19,225 bases of DNA from an uncultured Solobacterium sp. (lineage in GTDB: Bacteria; Bacillota_I; Bacilli_A; Erysipelotrichales; Erysipelotrichaceae). Where the stretch lies: assembly GCA_900552125.1 (NCBI GenBank), contig URYK01000052.1, forward strand, positions 1 through 19,225, written 5' to 3'. The first letter of the stretch is position 1. Every line of letters starts with the position of its first letter. Under the pieces are notes generated by a model. It was not told the DNA's origin and ran no database searches. It saw nothing but the letters and a program-made list of their open reading frames with translations. Of the stretch, positions 1-7,221 are shown one piece after another. The translations under genes and the position numbers were made by a program.

Positions 1-6
1 AGAAGC

Positions 7-56
7 TAACGAATTAACTACCTAAATTAAGTTAATTCGTTAAAGCCTCTTTTTTT
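7..56 (+). terminator. Rho-independent terminator of an upstream gene outside the window
   Basis: A perfect 12-bp stem (taacgaattaac at 7-18 pairs with gttaattcgtta at 31-42, 12-nt loop) is followed by a T-rich tract ending in seven T at 50-56. The stem can extend outward through 1-6 and 45-50 with a bulge. It probably ends a rightward transcript whose gene lies left of the window. No start or stop of that gene is visible here. Confidence 0.75.
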
Positions 57-162
57 CATATGATTTTCAAGTTACTTTATCTGAATTAAATCAGTAAAAA
101 AAACGATAAGTGAAGCATATAGATGTCATAATTTTATTGGTGATGAAATGTTAATTTAATAA

Positions 163-176
163 TCTAAGCGTTTTCA
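163..176 (+). promoter_or_regulatory. Probable CcpA-binding cre site on the alcohol dehydrogenase promoter
   Basis: The 14-mer tctaagcgttttca matches the Bacillus cre consensus TGWAARCGYTWNCW at 13 of 14 positions; only the second base differs. It overlaps the -35 element of the following promoter, a placement usual for carbon catabolite repression. CcpA control of this fermentative dehydrogenase is inferred from sequence only. Confidence 0.5.
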
Positions 177-199
177 TTTCTAGGTGTAAGATGTATAAT
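171..199 (+). promoter_or_regulatory. SigmaA-type promoter of the alcohol dehydrogenase gene
   Basis: TTTTCA (171-176, 4 of 6 to TTGACA) is followed after 17 bp by a perfect TATAAT (194-199). The predicted mRNA starts around 206, so the Shine-Dalgarno sequence AAGGAGG (206-212) lies very close to the 5' end of the transcript, giving a very short leader. Confidence 0.65.
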
Positions 200-221
200 A
201 AAGACAAGGAGGATTTTGTTT

Positions 222-1382
222 ATGGAGAACTTTGTATATTCAATACCAACAAAAATTTATTTTGGAAAAGGACAGATTTGTCATATTGGGGAAATCGTAT
301 CTGATTATGGGAAGAAGGCTTTATTAGTTTATGGAGGAGGAAGCATTAAAAGAAACGGCATATATGATGATGTAGTTAAATATTTGAAAGAAAGTAATGT
401 TTCCTGGTGTGAATTATCTGGTGTAGAACCAAACCCAAGAATTACGACAGTTCGTAAAGGTGTAGAATTATGTCGTAAAGAAAATATCGATGTTATTGTT
501 CCTATTGGAGGAGGAAGCACTATTGATTGTGCTAAAGTCATTGCAGGAGCTGTGACATACCCTAATGATGCGTGGGATATTGTATTAGACCCTTCTAAGA
601 TTGTTAGTGTACTGCCTATTGTTTCTGTGCTTACTTTATCCGCAACAGGAAGTGAAATGGATACATTCGCAGTTATCAGCAATATGGAAACAAATGATAA
701 AATTGGTACTGGTCATGAGGATATGAGACCTAAAGCATCAATTCTTGATCCAAGTTATACATATAGTGTTTCAGCGTATCAGACAGCAGCTGGGACTGCA
801 GATATCATGAGTCACATTTTAGAATGTTATTTTTCAAATGTAGAAGGATATTTGCAAGATCGAATGGCAGAAGGCTTACTGAAAACCTGTATCGAATATG
901 GTGTGAAGGCAGTACAGCATCCGGATGACTATGAAGCTCGTGCAAATTTAATGTGGACAAGCAGCTGGGCAATCAATAATTTTATTAAATTAGGTAAAGA
1001 TGTTGCTTGGACAGTTCATCCTATGGAACATCAGTTGTCAGCATATTATGATATTACTCATGGTGTAGGACTAGCAATTCTAACTCCTCATTGGATGAAA
1101 TATGTATTAAATGAAAATACAGTCGCAAAATTTAAGGAATATGGTGTTAATGTATGGGGAATTGATTCTGAAAAAGATCCTTTTGAAATTGCGGAAGAGG
1201 CTATTCAGAAGACAAAAGATTACTTCTTAGCTATGGGAATTCCGATGACTTTGAAAGAAGTTGGAATTGAAGATGAAAAATATTTTGATGTTATGGCAGA
1301 AAAAGCTGCGGCTGATTTGAAGGGTGCTTATGTAGAATTAACAAAAGAGGATGTTAAGAAAATCTATCAGATGGCAGCATAA
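222..1382 (+). CDS. Iron-containing alcohol dehydrogenase (NAD(P)H-dependent butanol dehydrogenase type)
   Basis: This 386-residue protein belongs to the group III iron-dependent alcohol dehydrogenases (BdhA/YqhD-like). These cytoplasmic enzymes reduce aldehydes to alcohols with NAD(P)H during fermentation. The N-terminal nucleotide-binding domain shows YGGGSIKRNG near residue 37, GGGSTIDCAK near 96 and ATGSEMD near 141. The C-terminal metal-binding domain has the expected four ligands: D194 and H198 in TADIMSH, H266 in TVHPMEH, and H280 in DITHG. Length is normal (about 385-390). The ATG at 222 is chosen because AAGGAGG (206-212) lies 9 nt upstream; the in-frame TTG at 216 is too close to it. 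The gene appears monocistronic, with its own promoter, a cre-like site and a weak terminator. Substrate and cofactor preference cannot be read from the sequence. Confidence 0.93.
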   Translation: MENFVYSIPTKIYFGKGQICHIGEIVSDYGKKALLVYGGGSIKRNGIYDDVVKYLKESNVSWCELSGVEPNPRITTVRKGVELCRKENIDVIVPIGGGSTIDCAKVIAGAVTYPNDAWDIVLDPSKIVSVLPIVSVLTLSATGSEMDTFAVISNMETNDKIGTGHEDMRPKASILDPSYTYSVSAYQTAAGTADIMSHILECYFSNVEGYLQDRMAEGLLKTCIEYGVKAVQHPDDYEARANLMWTSSWAINNFIKLGKDVAWTVHPMEHQLSAYYDITHGVGLAILTPHWMKYVLNENTVAKFKEYGVNVWGIDSEKDPFEIAEEAIQKTKDYFLAMGIPMTLKEVGIEDEKYFDVMAEKAAADLKGAYVELTKEDVKKIYQMAA

Positions 1383-1389
1383 AACTTAT

Positions 1390-1426
1390 AAAATGTATCG
1401 CTTCACAATGGTACACTTTTCTTTTT
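1390..1426 (+). terminator. Probable terminator after the alcohol dehydrogenase gene
   Basis: aaaatgtatc (1390-1399) can pair with ggtacactttt (1410-1420) with one G-U pair and one bulged C across a 10-nt loop, followed by five T at 1422-1426. The stem is imperfect and A/T-rich, so its efficiency is doubtful. Confidence 0.45.
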
Positions 1427-1454
1427 GGAAATAGTATACGAAATATGCTAGATA

Positions 1455-1463
1455 TGTTATAGT
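1455..1463 (+). promoter_or_regulatory. Extended -10 promoter of the membrane protein gene
   Basis: TGtTATAGT is an extended -10 element (TGn plus TATAGT, 5 of 6 to consensus), 26 nt before the ATG at 1490. No good -35 lies 17 bp upstream, which is common for extended -10 promoters. Confidence 0.5.
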
Positions 1464-1489
1464 AGAGGCAACTGAAAGCGAGGGATATA

Positions 1490-3160
1490 ATGAAAAAATA
1501 TATGTGTTTTTTAATTCCGATTTATGCATTATATGTTTTTGTATTGTTCTATATAATGTTGCCTCCAATTAATTGGCATGCGCCTGAATTTTGGAGCTTT
1601 ATGATGATGACGGTAGCACCAGTCTTAGTAATTTTAATTATTTATTCATTTGTGAAGAGACAGATTCATTCTTTCCAGGATTGGCGCTTTAGTTTTCAAA
1701 ATAGAAAAAGTGTTAATGCGACTAGTTCCTCAAAAAAATGGGGCAAGATATGCAAGATATCTGTATGTATTCTAGCATTTATGATAGTATTCCCGTCAGC
1801 CGCAAAATTAGTAACTTCTCGTATTTTCCATGCGAAAAGCTTTGCACAGCGTATAGAGCCCAAAAATGTTTCATTTAGTGAGGTTCCAGAAGTTGATTTT
1901 ACTAAAACACCAATTATTGATCGAGATAGCTCTGTTCGACTTGGTGATAAGGTTATGGGAAATATGACTGAGTGGGTTTCTCAGTTTAATGTTAGTAATG
2001 AATATACACAGATTTCATATAAAGATAGTGTTTATCGTGTAACTCCATTAACATACAATGGTTTTATCAAATATTTTACTAATCGCTCTGAAGGTGTTCC
2101 TGCATATATTACAGTAGATAGTACAAGTGGAAAGACTAACTTAGTAAAACTGAAAGATATTGGAATGTCAGGTATGAGGTATGTTCCTAGCGCATACTTC
2201 AATGAAAACTTAAATCGCCATCTGCGTTTTCAATATCCTACAGAAATATTTGGCAGTCCTTCCTTTGAAATTGATGAAGAAGGACATCCATGGTATATCT
2301 GTACAACATATACGTATTCTGGAGTAGGAAATAAAAAACAGGTTACTGGTGCAGTATTCCTTGATCCGATTACTGGAGATAGTACAAAATATAAAGTAGG
2401 GGAGATACCTGCTTGGGCAGATCGAATCTTTCCAGAGTCTTTAGTTGTGGAAGAGTTAGATGATAATGGAAGTCTGCAGAAAGGTTTTATTAACTCTATT
2501 ATTGGACAGAGTGGCGTAACAGTGACAAGCGAGGGATATAACTATTTAGAAAAGAATGGTGATATCTGGCTTTATAGCGGCTTAACTTCTGCGAATTCTG
2601 ATGAATCAAATTTAGGATTTGTGCTTGTGAATTTACGAACTCATGAAGCTATGAAGATAGCGACTGCTGGTGCTAATGAGACCAGCGCGATGAAGAGTGC
2701 ACAATCTGAAGTTAAAAATTATGGTTATCAGTCAACTTTCCCATTACTGATTAATGTGAAAGGCAATCCAGTGTATTTGATGTCTTTGAAAGATAACGGA
2801 TTGATTAAAATGTATGCGACAGTTTCTGCAGTAGATTATCAGAAAGTCGCAACGGTATATACGGATGAAGGACTAGATACTTTGTTGAAGAAAACTTTGG
2901 AACTGTTAGGGACTGGAAGTAACGATACTTTGAGTGAGGAATCATTAAAAGAAGCAGACATTACGGTTTCTGCTGTTGAAAAGATAAATATTGATGGCAC
3001 AACAACATACTATATTCAGTCTGATGCAGGAGATATTTATAAAATTCCATTCTCTACCAAATATGAAGAACAGCTTGTATTCTTAAAAGCAAATGATCAT
3101 TTGAAAATCACTTATATTGATTCAGATGGTATAAAAACGATTAAAGAAATAAAGAAATAA
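1490..3160 (+). CDS. Unrecognised membrane protein with a large extracytoplasmic domain
   Basis: I do not recognise a named family for this 556-residue protein. It has three predicted transmembrane segments near residues 5-24, 35-55 and 87-108. A positively charged loop (56-86, rich in K and R) lies between the second and third, which by the positive-inside rule puts that loop in the cytoplasm and the roughly 445-residue C-terminal part outside. The outer part is rich in Tyr, Thr, Ser and beta-prone stretches, and has only one Cys, in WYICTTYTYSG. There is no lipobox, signal-peptidase site or catalytic motif that I can defend. ATG 1490 follows GAGGG (1480-1484) at 5 nt. A strong terminator follows the gene. 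It looks monocistronic; a cell-envelope role is only an inference from topology. Confidence 0.8.
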   Translation: MKKYMCFLIPIYALYVFVLFYIMLPPINWHAPEFWSFMMMTVAPVLVILIIYSFVKRQIHSFQDWRFSFQNRKSVNATSSSKKWGKICKISVCILAFMIVFPSAAKLVTSRIFHAKSFAQRIEPKNVSFSEVPEVDFTKTPIIDRDSSVRLGDKVMGNMTEWVSQFNVSNEYTQISYKDSVYRVTPLTYNGFIKYFTNRSEGVPAYITVDSTSGKTNLVKLKDIGMSGMRYVPSAYFNENLNRHLRFQYPTEIFGSPSFEIDEEGHPWYICTTYTYSGVGNKKQVTGAVFLDPITGDSTKYKVGEIPAWADRIFPESLVVEELDDNGSLQKGFINSIIGQSGVTVTSEGYNYLEKNGDIWLYSGLTSANSDESNLGFVLVNLRTHEAMKIATAGANETSAMKSAQSEVKNYGYQSTFPLLINVKGNPVYLMSLKDNGLIKMYATVSAVDYQKVATVYTDEGLDTLLKKTLELLGTGSNDTLSEESLKEADITVSAVEKINIDGTTTYYIQSDAGDIYKIPFSTKYEEQLVFLKANDHLKITYIDSDGIKTIKEIKK

Positions 3161-3172
3161 AATATATAAAAG

Positions 3173-3199
3173 ATACCTGAGGATATTCAGGTATTTTTT
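3173..3199 (+). terminator. Rho-independent terminator after the membrane protein gene
   Basis: Perfect 8-bp stem atacctga (3173-3180) / tcaggtat (3187-3194), loop ggatat, then a run of six T ending at 3199. It directly precedes the promoter of the phosphatase gene, so the two genes are separate units. Confidence 0.85.
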
Positions 3200-3208
3200 A
3201 TGATTTTC

Positions 3209-3217
3209 TGATAAAAT
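3209..3217 (+). promoter_or_regulatory. Extended -10 promoter of the phosphatase gene
   Basis: TGaTAAAAT is a TGn extended -10 with TAAAAT (5 of 6). A -35 is not evident because the upstream region is the T tract of the preceding terminator. The predicted leader before the ATG at 3240 is only about 16 nt. Confidence 0.5.
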
Positions 3218-3239
3218 AGTATTGAAAAGGGTGATGGAT

Positions 3240-3971
3240 ATGAGTAAATATGTGGCTAGTGATATTCATGGACTGAAAGAACGTTATGATGCAATGATTC
3301 AGTGTTTAAACTTACAGGAAGATGACACTTTGTATATCTTAGGGGATGTTGTTGATCGAGGGCCTGATGGCATTGCGATCTTACAGGATATCATGAAAAG
3401 AAAAAATATTGTGATGCTGTTGGGAAATCATGAATATATGATGAAACAATATTATGATGCACAAAGAGGAAAAATTGATGATCAAGAAGAGGTCTACATA
3501 ATACAAGACCGCTGGTATCGTAATCATTGTGGACCTACAATTAATGAATTTGAAAAACTATCATTAGAGGAACAGGATATTATTTTGAATTTTCTTGATA
3601 CTTTGCCTTTAGCTATTTGTGATTTAAAAGCAGGAGATAATTTGTATTATTTATCGCATGGCAGTGTCTCAAAACAATTTACGAGTGGGGTTGTATATCA
3701 AAGAGATGTTTTGGGGAGTGAAGTGACAATTGAAGATTTTGTATGGAATCGTATGGTGATTGATGATCCGGTATTTAATGATCGCTGTATTATTGTTGGA
3801 CATACTCCAACCTTGTTTTATCAAGATAATAAACCATATGCGGTATATGCGAATACAGATGATATAAAAACAGCTAGTATTATAGATATTGATTGTGGTT
3901 GTGCAGTAAATAATCAGGATACAAGACTAGGGGTCGTATGTTTAGATGATCGCACTTGTATGTATTTTTAA
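3240..3971 (+). CDS. PPP-family metallophosphatase (Ser/Thr phosphatase / ApaH-like)
   Basis: This 243-residue protein is a calcineurin-like metallophosphoesterase of the phosphoprotein phosphatase branch. All signature blocks are present: SDIHG (D8, H10), GDVVDRGPDG (D36, D39, R40), GNHEYM (N63, H64, E65), LSHGS (H140) and GHTP (H188). The Cys-rich end motif DIDCGCAVN resembles the DTGC segment of bacterial PrpA-type phosphatases. These residues coordinate two metal ions that activate water for phosphoester hydrolysis. ATG 3240 is chosen because the GGTG-type Shine-Dalgarno (3230-3233) lies 6 nt upstream; the upstream in-frame TTG at 3222 and ATG at 3234 fall before or on it. The gene is monocistronic between its promoter and a terminator shared with the convergent gene. 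It could act on phosphoproteins or dinucleotide polyphosphates; the sequence does not decide. Confidence 0.88.
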   Translation: MSKYVASDIHGLKERYDAMIQCLNLQEDDTLYILGDVVDRGPDGIAILQDIMKRKNIVMLLGNHEYMMKQYYDAQRGKIDDQEEVYIIQDRWYRNHCGPTINEFEKLSLEEQDIILNFLDTLPLAICDLKAGDNLYYLSHGSVSKQFTSGVVYQRDVLGSEVTIEDFVWNRMVIDDPVFNDRCIIVGHTPTLFYQDNKPYAVYANTDDIKTASIIDIDCGCAVNNQDTRLGVVCLDDRTCMYF

Positions 3972-3977
3972 AGTAAA

Positions 3978-4001
3978 AGCGATTGCGTTGATGCAATCGC
4001 T
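3978..4001. terminator. Bidirectional terminator between convergent genes
   Basis: Perfect 9-bp stem agcgattgc / gcaatcgct with loop gttgat. Read leftward, it is followed by TTTTACTTT, a good U tract for the minus-strand hydrolase gene. Read rightward, only a weaker T-rich stretch (tatattatt) follows. It sits 6 nt after the phosphatase stop and 3 nt before the hydrolase stop. Confidence 0.75.
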
Positions 4002-4004
4002 ATA

Positions 4005-4967
4005 TTATTGGTGATTATCTATAAAAGAGAATACATGGTGATAATATTCTTGTGGCTGAGCATACATCGCTGCTTTATGTCCACTGTTTTCGATAATATA
4101 GAGTTCTTTATCTGAATTACAGGATTCATAAAGTGTAAAAGCCATTTCACTAGGAACTTGCTTATTTTGGTCACCATGTAGAAAAAGGATAGGAATGTAT
4201 GCTTTTTCAAGCTTAGGAAGAGCACTTGCCTTACGAATCTGAAAACCCATTTTCTGTTTTACAAGAACACCCATTGAATCTAAGATAGGGAAAGCAGGCA
4301 TTTTATAATATTGATTCATCTGCCAGGATAAAATATCATAAACAGAAGTATAAGCACTGTCCGCAACGATATTTCGAACATTTATAAGTTTGTCTTGAGG
4401 ACACATAAGGATAGTAGATGCACCCATAGATATCCCATATAGAGTGATTTCAGCTTGAGAATCAATATCTAGGATTGCGCTAATCCAGTCTAATAAATCT
4501 TTACGTTCCAGCCAGCCTAAAGAAATGAAATTTCCTTCACTTTCGCCATGAGCTCTGGCATCAGGAGTTAAGACATGGAATCCATGTTCATGAAAAATCT
4601 TGGTGATTGGACGCATATCTTCCTTACTTCCGCCATAATCATGCAAGAGGATTGCCCAGCGATGTGAAGTATGCTCAGATGATGGATAGTGTAAAGCAAC
4701 AAGTTGTAGGTTATCTTCTGTTTCAATGCTTATTTTATCAATTGCGATATCCTGTACCCATTTTTTGCTTTGCACGATTTCTTTGTGTCTCTGAATCTTT
4801 TGGCTTTCATTTAAATTGCTTTCTGCAAGACCAAGCTCTTTTCCTTTTATGAGCTTTTTTCGATTCATCGTCTGGTTAAATAAGGTTTTGCATAGGAAAA
4901 AATCAGTAGCAGCAGCTAAGGTTGAAACTGCACCTAGTCCAGTTATTAACTTAGTTTTTTTATTCAT
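4005..4967 (-). CDS. Membrane-anchored alpha/beta hydrolase (serine hydrolase)
   Basis: This 320-residue protein has an N-terminal hydrophobic segment (about residues 7-30) after MNKKTK, consistent with an uncleaved membrane anchor, then a linker rich in charged residues and an alpha/beta-hydrolase fold from about residue 75. The nucleophile elbow is GISMGAS (S180), the acid is probably D266 in LFLHGDQNK, and the base is H297 in NSGHK. LLHDYGGSKED near 107 (the HG-type oxyanion segment, here HDYGG) and DARAHGESEG near 136 are typical of the BAAT/Hydrolase_4-like group. The start ATG is preceded by AGAGGTGAT at good spacing. The active site is probably on the outer face, because few positive charges follow the short basic N terminus until residue 36; this is uncertain. 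The substrate is unknown. Confidence 0.87.
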   Translation of the reverse strand: MNKKTKLITGLGAVSTLAAATDFFLCKTLFNQTMNRKKLIKGKELGLAESNLNESQKIQRHKEIVQSKKWVQDIAIDKISIETEDNLQLVALHYPSSEHTSHRWAILLHDYGGSKEDMRPITKIFHEHGFHVLTPDARAHGESEGNFISLGWLERKDLLDWISAILDIDSQAEITLYGISMGASTILMCPQDKLINVRNIVADSAYTSVYDILSWQMNQYYKMPAFPILDSMGVLVKQKMGFQIRKASALPKLEKAYIPILFLHGDQNKQVPSEMAFTLYESCNSDKELYIIENSGHKAAMYAQPQEYYHHVFSFIDNHQ

Positions 4968-4996
4968 CGAATCACCTCTTATTTATTGTTAATAAT

Positions 4997-5025
4997 ATTA
5001 TAGTACGATAAGGGAAAAATTTCGA
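4997..5025 (-). promoter_or_regulatory. SigmaA promoter of the alpha/beta hydrolase gene
   Basis: On the minus strand TCGAAA (complement of 5020-5025, 4 of 6 to TTGACA) is followed after 17 bp by a perfect TATAAT (complement of 4997-5002), 29 bp before the start codon. Confidence 0.6.
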
Positions 5026-5232
5026 GGGTATTATGAAGATATTAAAGAAAAACAGAGAAATTATCATATATACATCTCATATATATTTTATGTTTTGAAT
5101 TGTTTGAACAATTGCGACTATGTCTAGTAAAGCGATTGTTAGGGAAAAGTATTGAACTTAATTTGGATTTAGAAAAATAAAATGGATTGTTAAAAAAATC
5201 GATGTATTTTTATGAAAAAAAGAAAATTGTTA
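5026..5232. other. AT-rich intergenic stretch between divergent promoters
   Basis: No gene is supported here. It separates the leftward hydrolase gene from the rightward rplK operon. The only structure noted is a 16-nt interrupted palindrome at 5098-5113 (AATTGTT-TG-AACAATT), which could be an operator or chance in AT-rich DNA. secE and nusG, often found just before rplK, are absent. Confidence 0.6.
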
Positions 5233-5261
5233 TTGCATTTGTTGTAAAAATATTCTAAAAT
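5233..5261 (+). promoter_or_regulatory. Candidate promoter of the rplK-rplA operon
   Basis: TTGCAT (5233-5238) and TAAAAT (5256-5261, 5 of 6) are separated by 17 bp. The -35 matches consensus only in TTG. The predicted start near 5268 gives a leader of about 95 nt that contains the probable L1-binding hairpin. Confidence 0.5.
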
Positions 5262-5290
5262 AGTAATTGCCGCATATTTGTGGTATTTTC

Positions 5291-5333
5291 ATGCGTGGGA
5301 GAAGGAGGCAACCCTTCATTCTAACCACTGCAT
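5291..5333 (+). promoter_or_regulatory. Probable L1 ribosomal-protein leader (autoregulatory hairpin)
   Basis: The mRNA leader folds into an outer helix, atgc (5291-5294) plus gtgg (5295-5298) pairing with ccac (5325-5328) and gcat (5330-5333) with one bulged base. Inside it is a hairpin, gaagg (5301-5305) / ccttc (5313-5317). The GTGGGAG ... AACCAC arrangement resembles the L1-binding helix of 23S rRNA and known L1-binding mRNA leaders. L1 is encoded by the second gene of this operon, so feedback repression of translation is expected. Assignment is by resemblance. Confidence 0.55.
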
Positions 5334-5361
5334 AAGACTTTTAAAATAGGAGGAATGTCTT

Positions 5362-5778
5362 GTGAGTAAGAAAGTTGCAAAAGTTTGTAAACTTCAGTTC
5401 CCTGCAGGGGGAGCTAGACCAGGACCTGCACTAGCATCTGCTGGTATCAACATGCCACAGTTCTGTACAGCATTTAATGATGCTACTAAAGATCGTGCTG
5501 GTGATGTAGTTCCTGTAATCATTACAGCTTACGAAGATAAGAGCTTTGACTTCGTAATCAAAACAACTCCAGCAGCAATGATGATCAAAAAAGCTGCAGG
5601 AATCAAAAAAGCTTCTGGAAACCAGAAGGAAATCTGTGGAAAAATCACAGTAGATCAGTTGCGTGAAATCGCAGAATACAAAATGCCAGACTTAAACGCT
5701 AATGATGTAGAATCTGCTATGAGAATTATTGCAGGTACTGCTAAAAACATGGGTGTTGAAGTAGAAGGTTTTGAATAA
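5362..5778 (+). CDS. rplK: 50S ribosomal protein L11
   Basis: L11 (138 residues) binds the GTPase-associated centre of 23S rRNA at the base of the L7/L12 stalk and is needed for factor-dependent GTP hydrolysis and stringent-response sensing. Recognisable blocks are the N-terminal KLQFPAG segment, [28 protein letters not shown] and the C-terminal [19 protein letters not shown]. The usual [15 protein letters not shown] segment is shortened here to [11 protein letters not shown], four residues fewer, as I recall for mycoplasma L11. This is the region bound by thiostrepton. The GTG start is supported by AGGAGG (5348-5353) 8 nt upstream. It is the first gene of an rplK-rplA operon with 17 nt between the genes. 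Confidence 0.97.
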   Translation: MSKKVAKVCKLQFPAGGARPGPALASAGINMPQFCTAFNDATKDRAGDVVPVIITAYEDKSFDFVIKTTPAAMMIKKAAGIKKASGNQKEICGKITVDQLREIAEYKMPDLNANDVESAMRIIAGTAKNMGVEVEGFE

Positions 5779-5795
5779 GAAAGGCGGAAAACAAA

Positions 5796-6482
5796 ATGGC
5801 AAAATTCGGAAAAAAATATTTAGAAGCTGCTAAAAAAGTTGATCGCTCAAAAACTTATTCAGTAGCTGAAGCTGTTAAATTGGCAAAAGAAACAAACACA
5901 GCTAAATTCGACGCTTCTGTTGAAGTTAGCTTTAACTTAAATGTTGACCCTCGTCATGCTGATCAGCAGATTCGTGGGGCAATGGTTCTTCCACACGGAA
6001 CTGGTAAAACACAGAAAGTATGTGTTATTACTCAGGGACCTAAAGAGCAAGAAGCAAAAGATGCTGGTGCAGATTTTGTAGGTGGAAAAGAACTATTAGA
6101 AGACATCCAGAAAGGTTGGTTTGACTTCGATGTAATCGTTGCAACTCCAAACATGATGGGTGAACTTGGTAAATTAGGACGTATCTTAGGACCTAAAGGT
6201 TTAATGCCTAACCCTAAGACTGGAACAGTTACTATGGATGTAGCAAAAGCTGTTGAAGATATCAAAAAAGGTAAAGTTGAATACCGTGTTGATAAAGAAG
6301 GTAACATCAACCTTATGATCGGTAAAGTAAGCTTTGAAGATGAAAAACTTGTTGATAACTTCAATGCAATTTTCCAGACAATTGCTAAAGCACGTCCTGC
6401 AGCTGTAAAAGGTGCTTATATCAAAAACCTAGTAATTTCTACTACTATGGGACCAAGCATCAGAGTAGTAATCGAAAAATAA
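5796..6482 (+). CDS. rplA: 50S ribosomal protein L1
   Basis: L1 (228 residues, normal length) binds 23S rRNA at the L1 stalk, helps move deacylated tRNA out of the E site, and is a translational repressor of its own operon in many bacteria. The family signature [19 protein letters not shown] is complete in the middle of the protein, and [17 protein letters not shown] and [10 protein letters not shown] are typical of the first domain. ATG 5796 follows AAAGGCGG (5780-5787) at 8 nt. A consensus promoter for rplJ begins 4 nt after the stop, so transcription is boosted at this point. Confidence 0.98.
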   Translation: MAKFGKKYLEAAKKVDRSKTYSVAEAVKLAKETNTAKFDASVEVSFNLNVDPRHADQQIRGAMVLPHGTGKTQKVCVITQGPKEQEAKDAGADFVGGKELLEDIQKGWFDFDVIVATPNMMGELGKLGRILGPKGLMPNPKTGTVTMDVAKAVEDIKKGKVEYRVDKEGNINLMIGKVSFEDEKLVDNFNAIFQTIAKARPAAVKGAYIKNLVISTTMGPSIRVVIEK

Positions 6483-6485
6483 AGA

Positions 6486-6514
6486 TTGACAAAGCTGTAA
6501 AAGAAAGATAAAAT
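6486..6514 (+). promoter_or_regulatory. Strong sigmaA promoter of rplJ-rplL
   Basis: Perfect TTGACA (6486-6491), 17-bp spacer, then TAAAAT (6509-6514, 5 of 6). It is the best-matching promoter in the window and lies immediately after the rplA stop. Transcription would start near 6521, just upstream of the L10 leader. Confidence 0.85.
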
Positions 6515-6534
6515 ATCAAATGTTATCAATATAC

Positions 6535-6627
6535 CATAGACAGTAACGGCCATTTGGCTTAATAATGTTACCGAGGTAAAAGTTAGATACAAAACTTTCA
6601 CCCGTAGACTGTCTATGCCTGCGGGTG
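6535..6627 (+). promoter_or_regulatory. L10 ribosomal-protein leader of rplJ-rplL
   Basis: The untranslated leader has the layout of the L10 leader known upstream of rplJ. A long-range 10-bp helix pairs catagacagt (6535-6544) with actgtctatg (6608-6617). It encloses a hairpin gcc-attt-ggc (6549-6558) and a second hairpin aaagtt (6579-6584) / aacttt (6593-6598). The 3' side of the closing helix lies inside the loop of a terminator (6599-6633), so the two folds should compete. The L10-(L7/L12) complex made by this operon is the expected ligand. Confidence 0.8.
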
Positions 6628-6633
6628 TTTTTA
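6599..6633 (+). terminator. Attenuator terminator in the rplJ leader
   Basis: cacccg (6599-6604) pairs with cgggtg (6622-6627) around a 17-nt loop and is followed by TTTTT (6628-6632). It ends 50 nt before rplJ and overlaps the L10 leader, which indicates control by premature termination. It would also end read-through from rplK-rplA. Confidence 0.75.
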
Positions 6634-6682
6634 TATCACTCTTAAGGGTATATTGTTGCATATAAATTTAGGAGGTGTAAGT

Positions 6683-7201
6683 ATGAACCAGGCGATTATC
6701 GATAGCAAAAAGGCAGTCGTTTCTGAAATCGCTCAGAAAATGAAAGAATCTGAATCAACTGTAGTAGTTGAATATCGTGGTCTTTCTGTTGCCGAAATGA
6801 CTGAGTTACGTAGAAACTTACGCGAAGAAGGTGTAGAGTTTAAAGTTTACAAAAACTCTCTAGCACAGCGTGCCGCTGTTGAAGCAGGAGCTGAAGAACT
6901 ATCAAAAGATTTGATTGGTCCTAACGCTATTGCTTTTGGTGGAGATGCAGTTGCTCCAGCTCGCGTTTTAGCAAAATTTGCTAAAAGTCATGAAAACTTA
7001 GTATTAAAAAGCGGTATCGTAGAAGGTAAAGTAGTTGGTGTTGATACAATCAAAGAACTTTCTAGTCTACCTAACCGTGAAGGTATGTTATCTATGTTAT
7101 TAAGCTGTCTACAGTCTCCAGTACGTAGCTTTGCTTGTGCTGTTAAGGCGGTAGCTGACGCAAAAGAAGAAGGATCTGCAGAAGCAGCTCCACAGGAATA
7201 A
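6683..7201 (+). CDS. rplJ: 50S ribosomal protein L10
   Basis: L10 (172 residues) anchors the L7/L12 dimers to 23S rRNA and, as the L10-L12 complex, represses its own mRNA. The N-terminal RNA-binding domain shows [22 protein letters not shown] and [12 protein letters not shown]. The C-terminal helix that binds L7/L12 is followed by an Ala/Glu-rich tail ([12 protein letters not shown]). ATG 6683 is chosen because AGGAGG (6670-6675) lies 7 nt upstream; an in-frame TTG at 6653 lies before the ribosome-binding site. It is followed after 20 nt by rplL, with no promoter between. Confidence 0.97.
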   Translation: MNQAIIDSKKAVVSEIAQKMKESESTVVVEYRGLSVAEMTELRRNLREEGVEFKVYKNSLAQRAAVEAGAEELSKDLIGPNAIAFGGDAVAPARVLAKFAKSHENLVLKSGIVEGKVVGVDTIKELSSLPNREGMLSMLLSCLQSPVRSFACAVKAVADAKEEGSAEAAPQE

Positions 7202-7221
7202 AAAAATAGGAGGAAATGAAA

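Noticed and set aside
4607..4852. Plus-strand open frame of 81 codons opposite the hydrolase gene
   Set aside because: It is antisense to a well-supported gene and has no ribosome-binding site or recognisable sequence.
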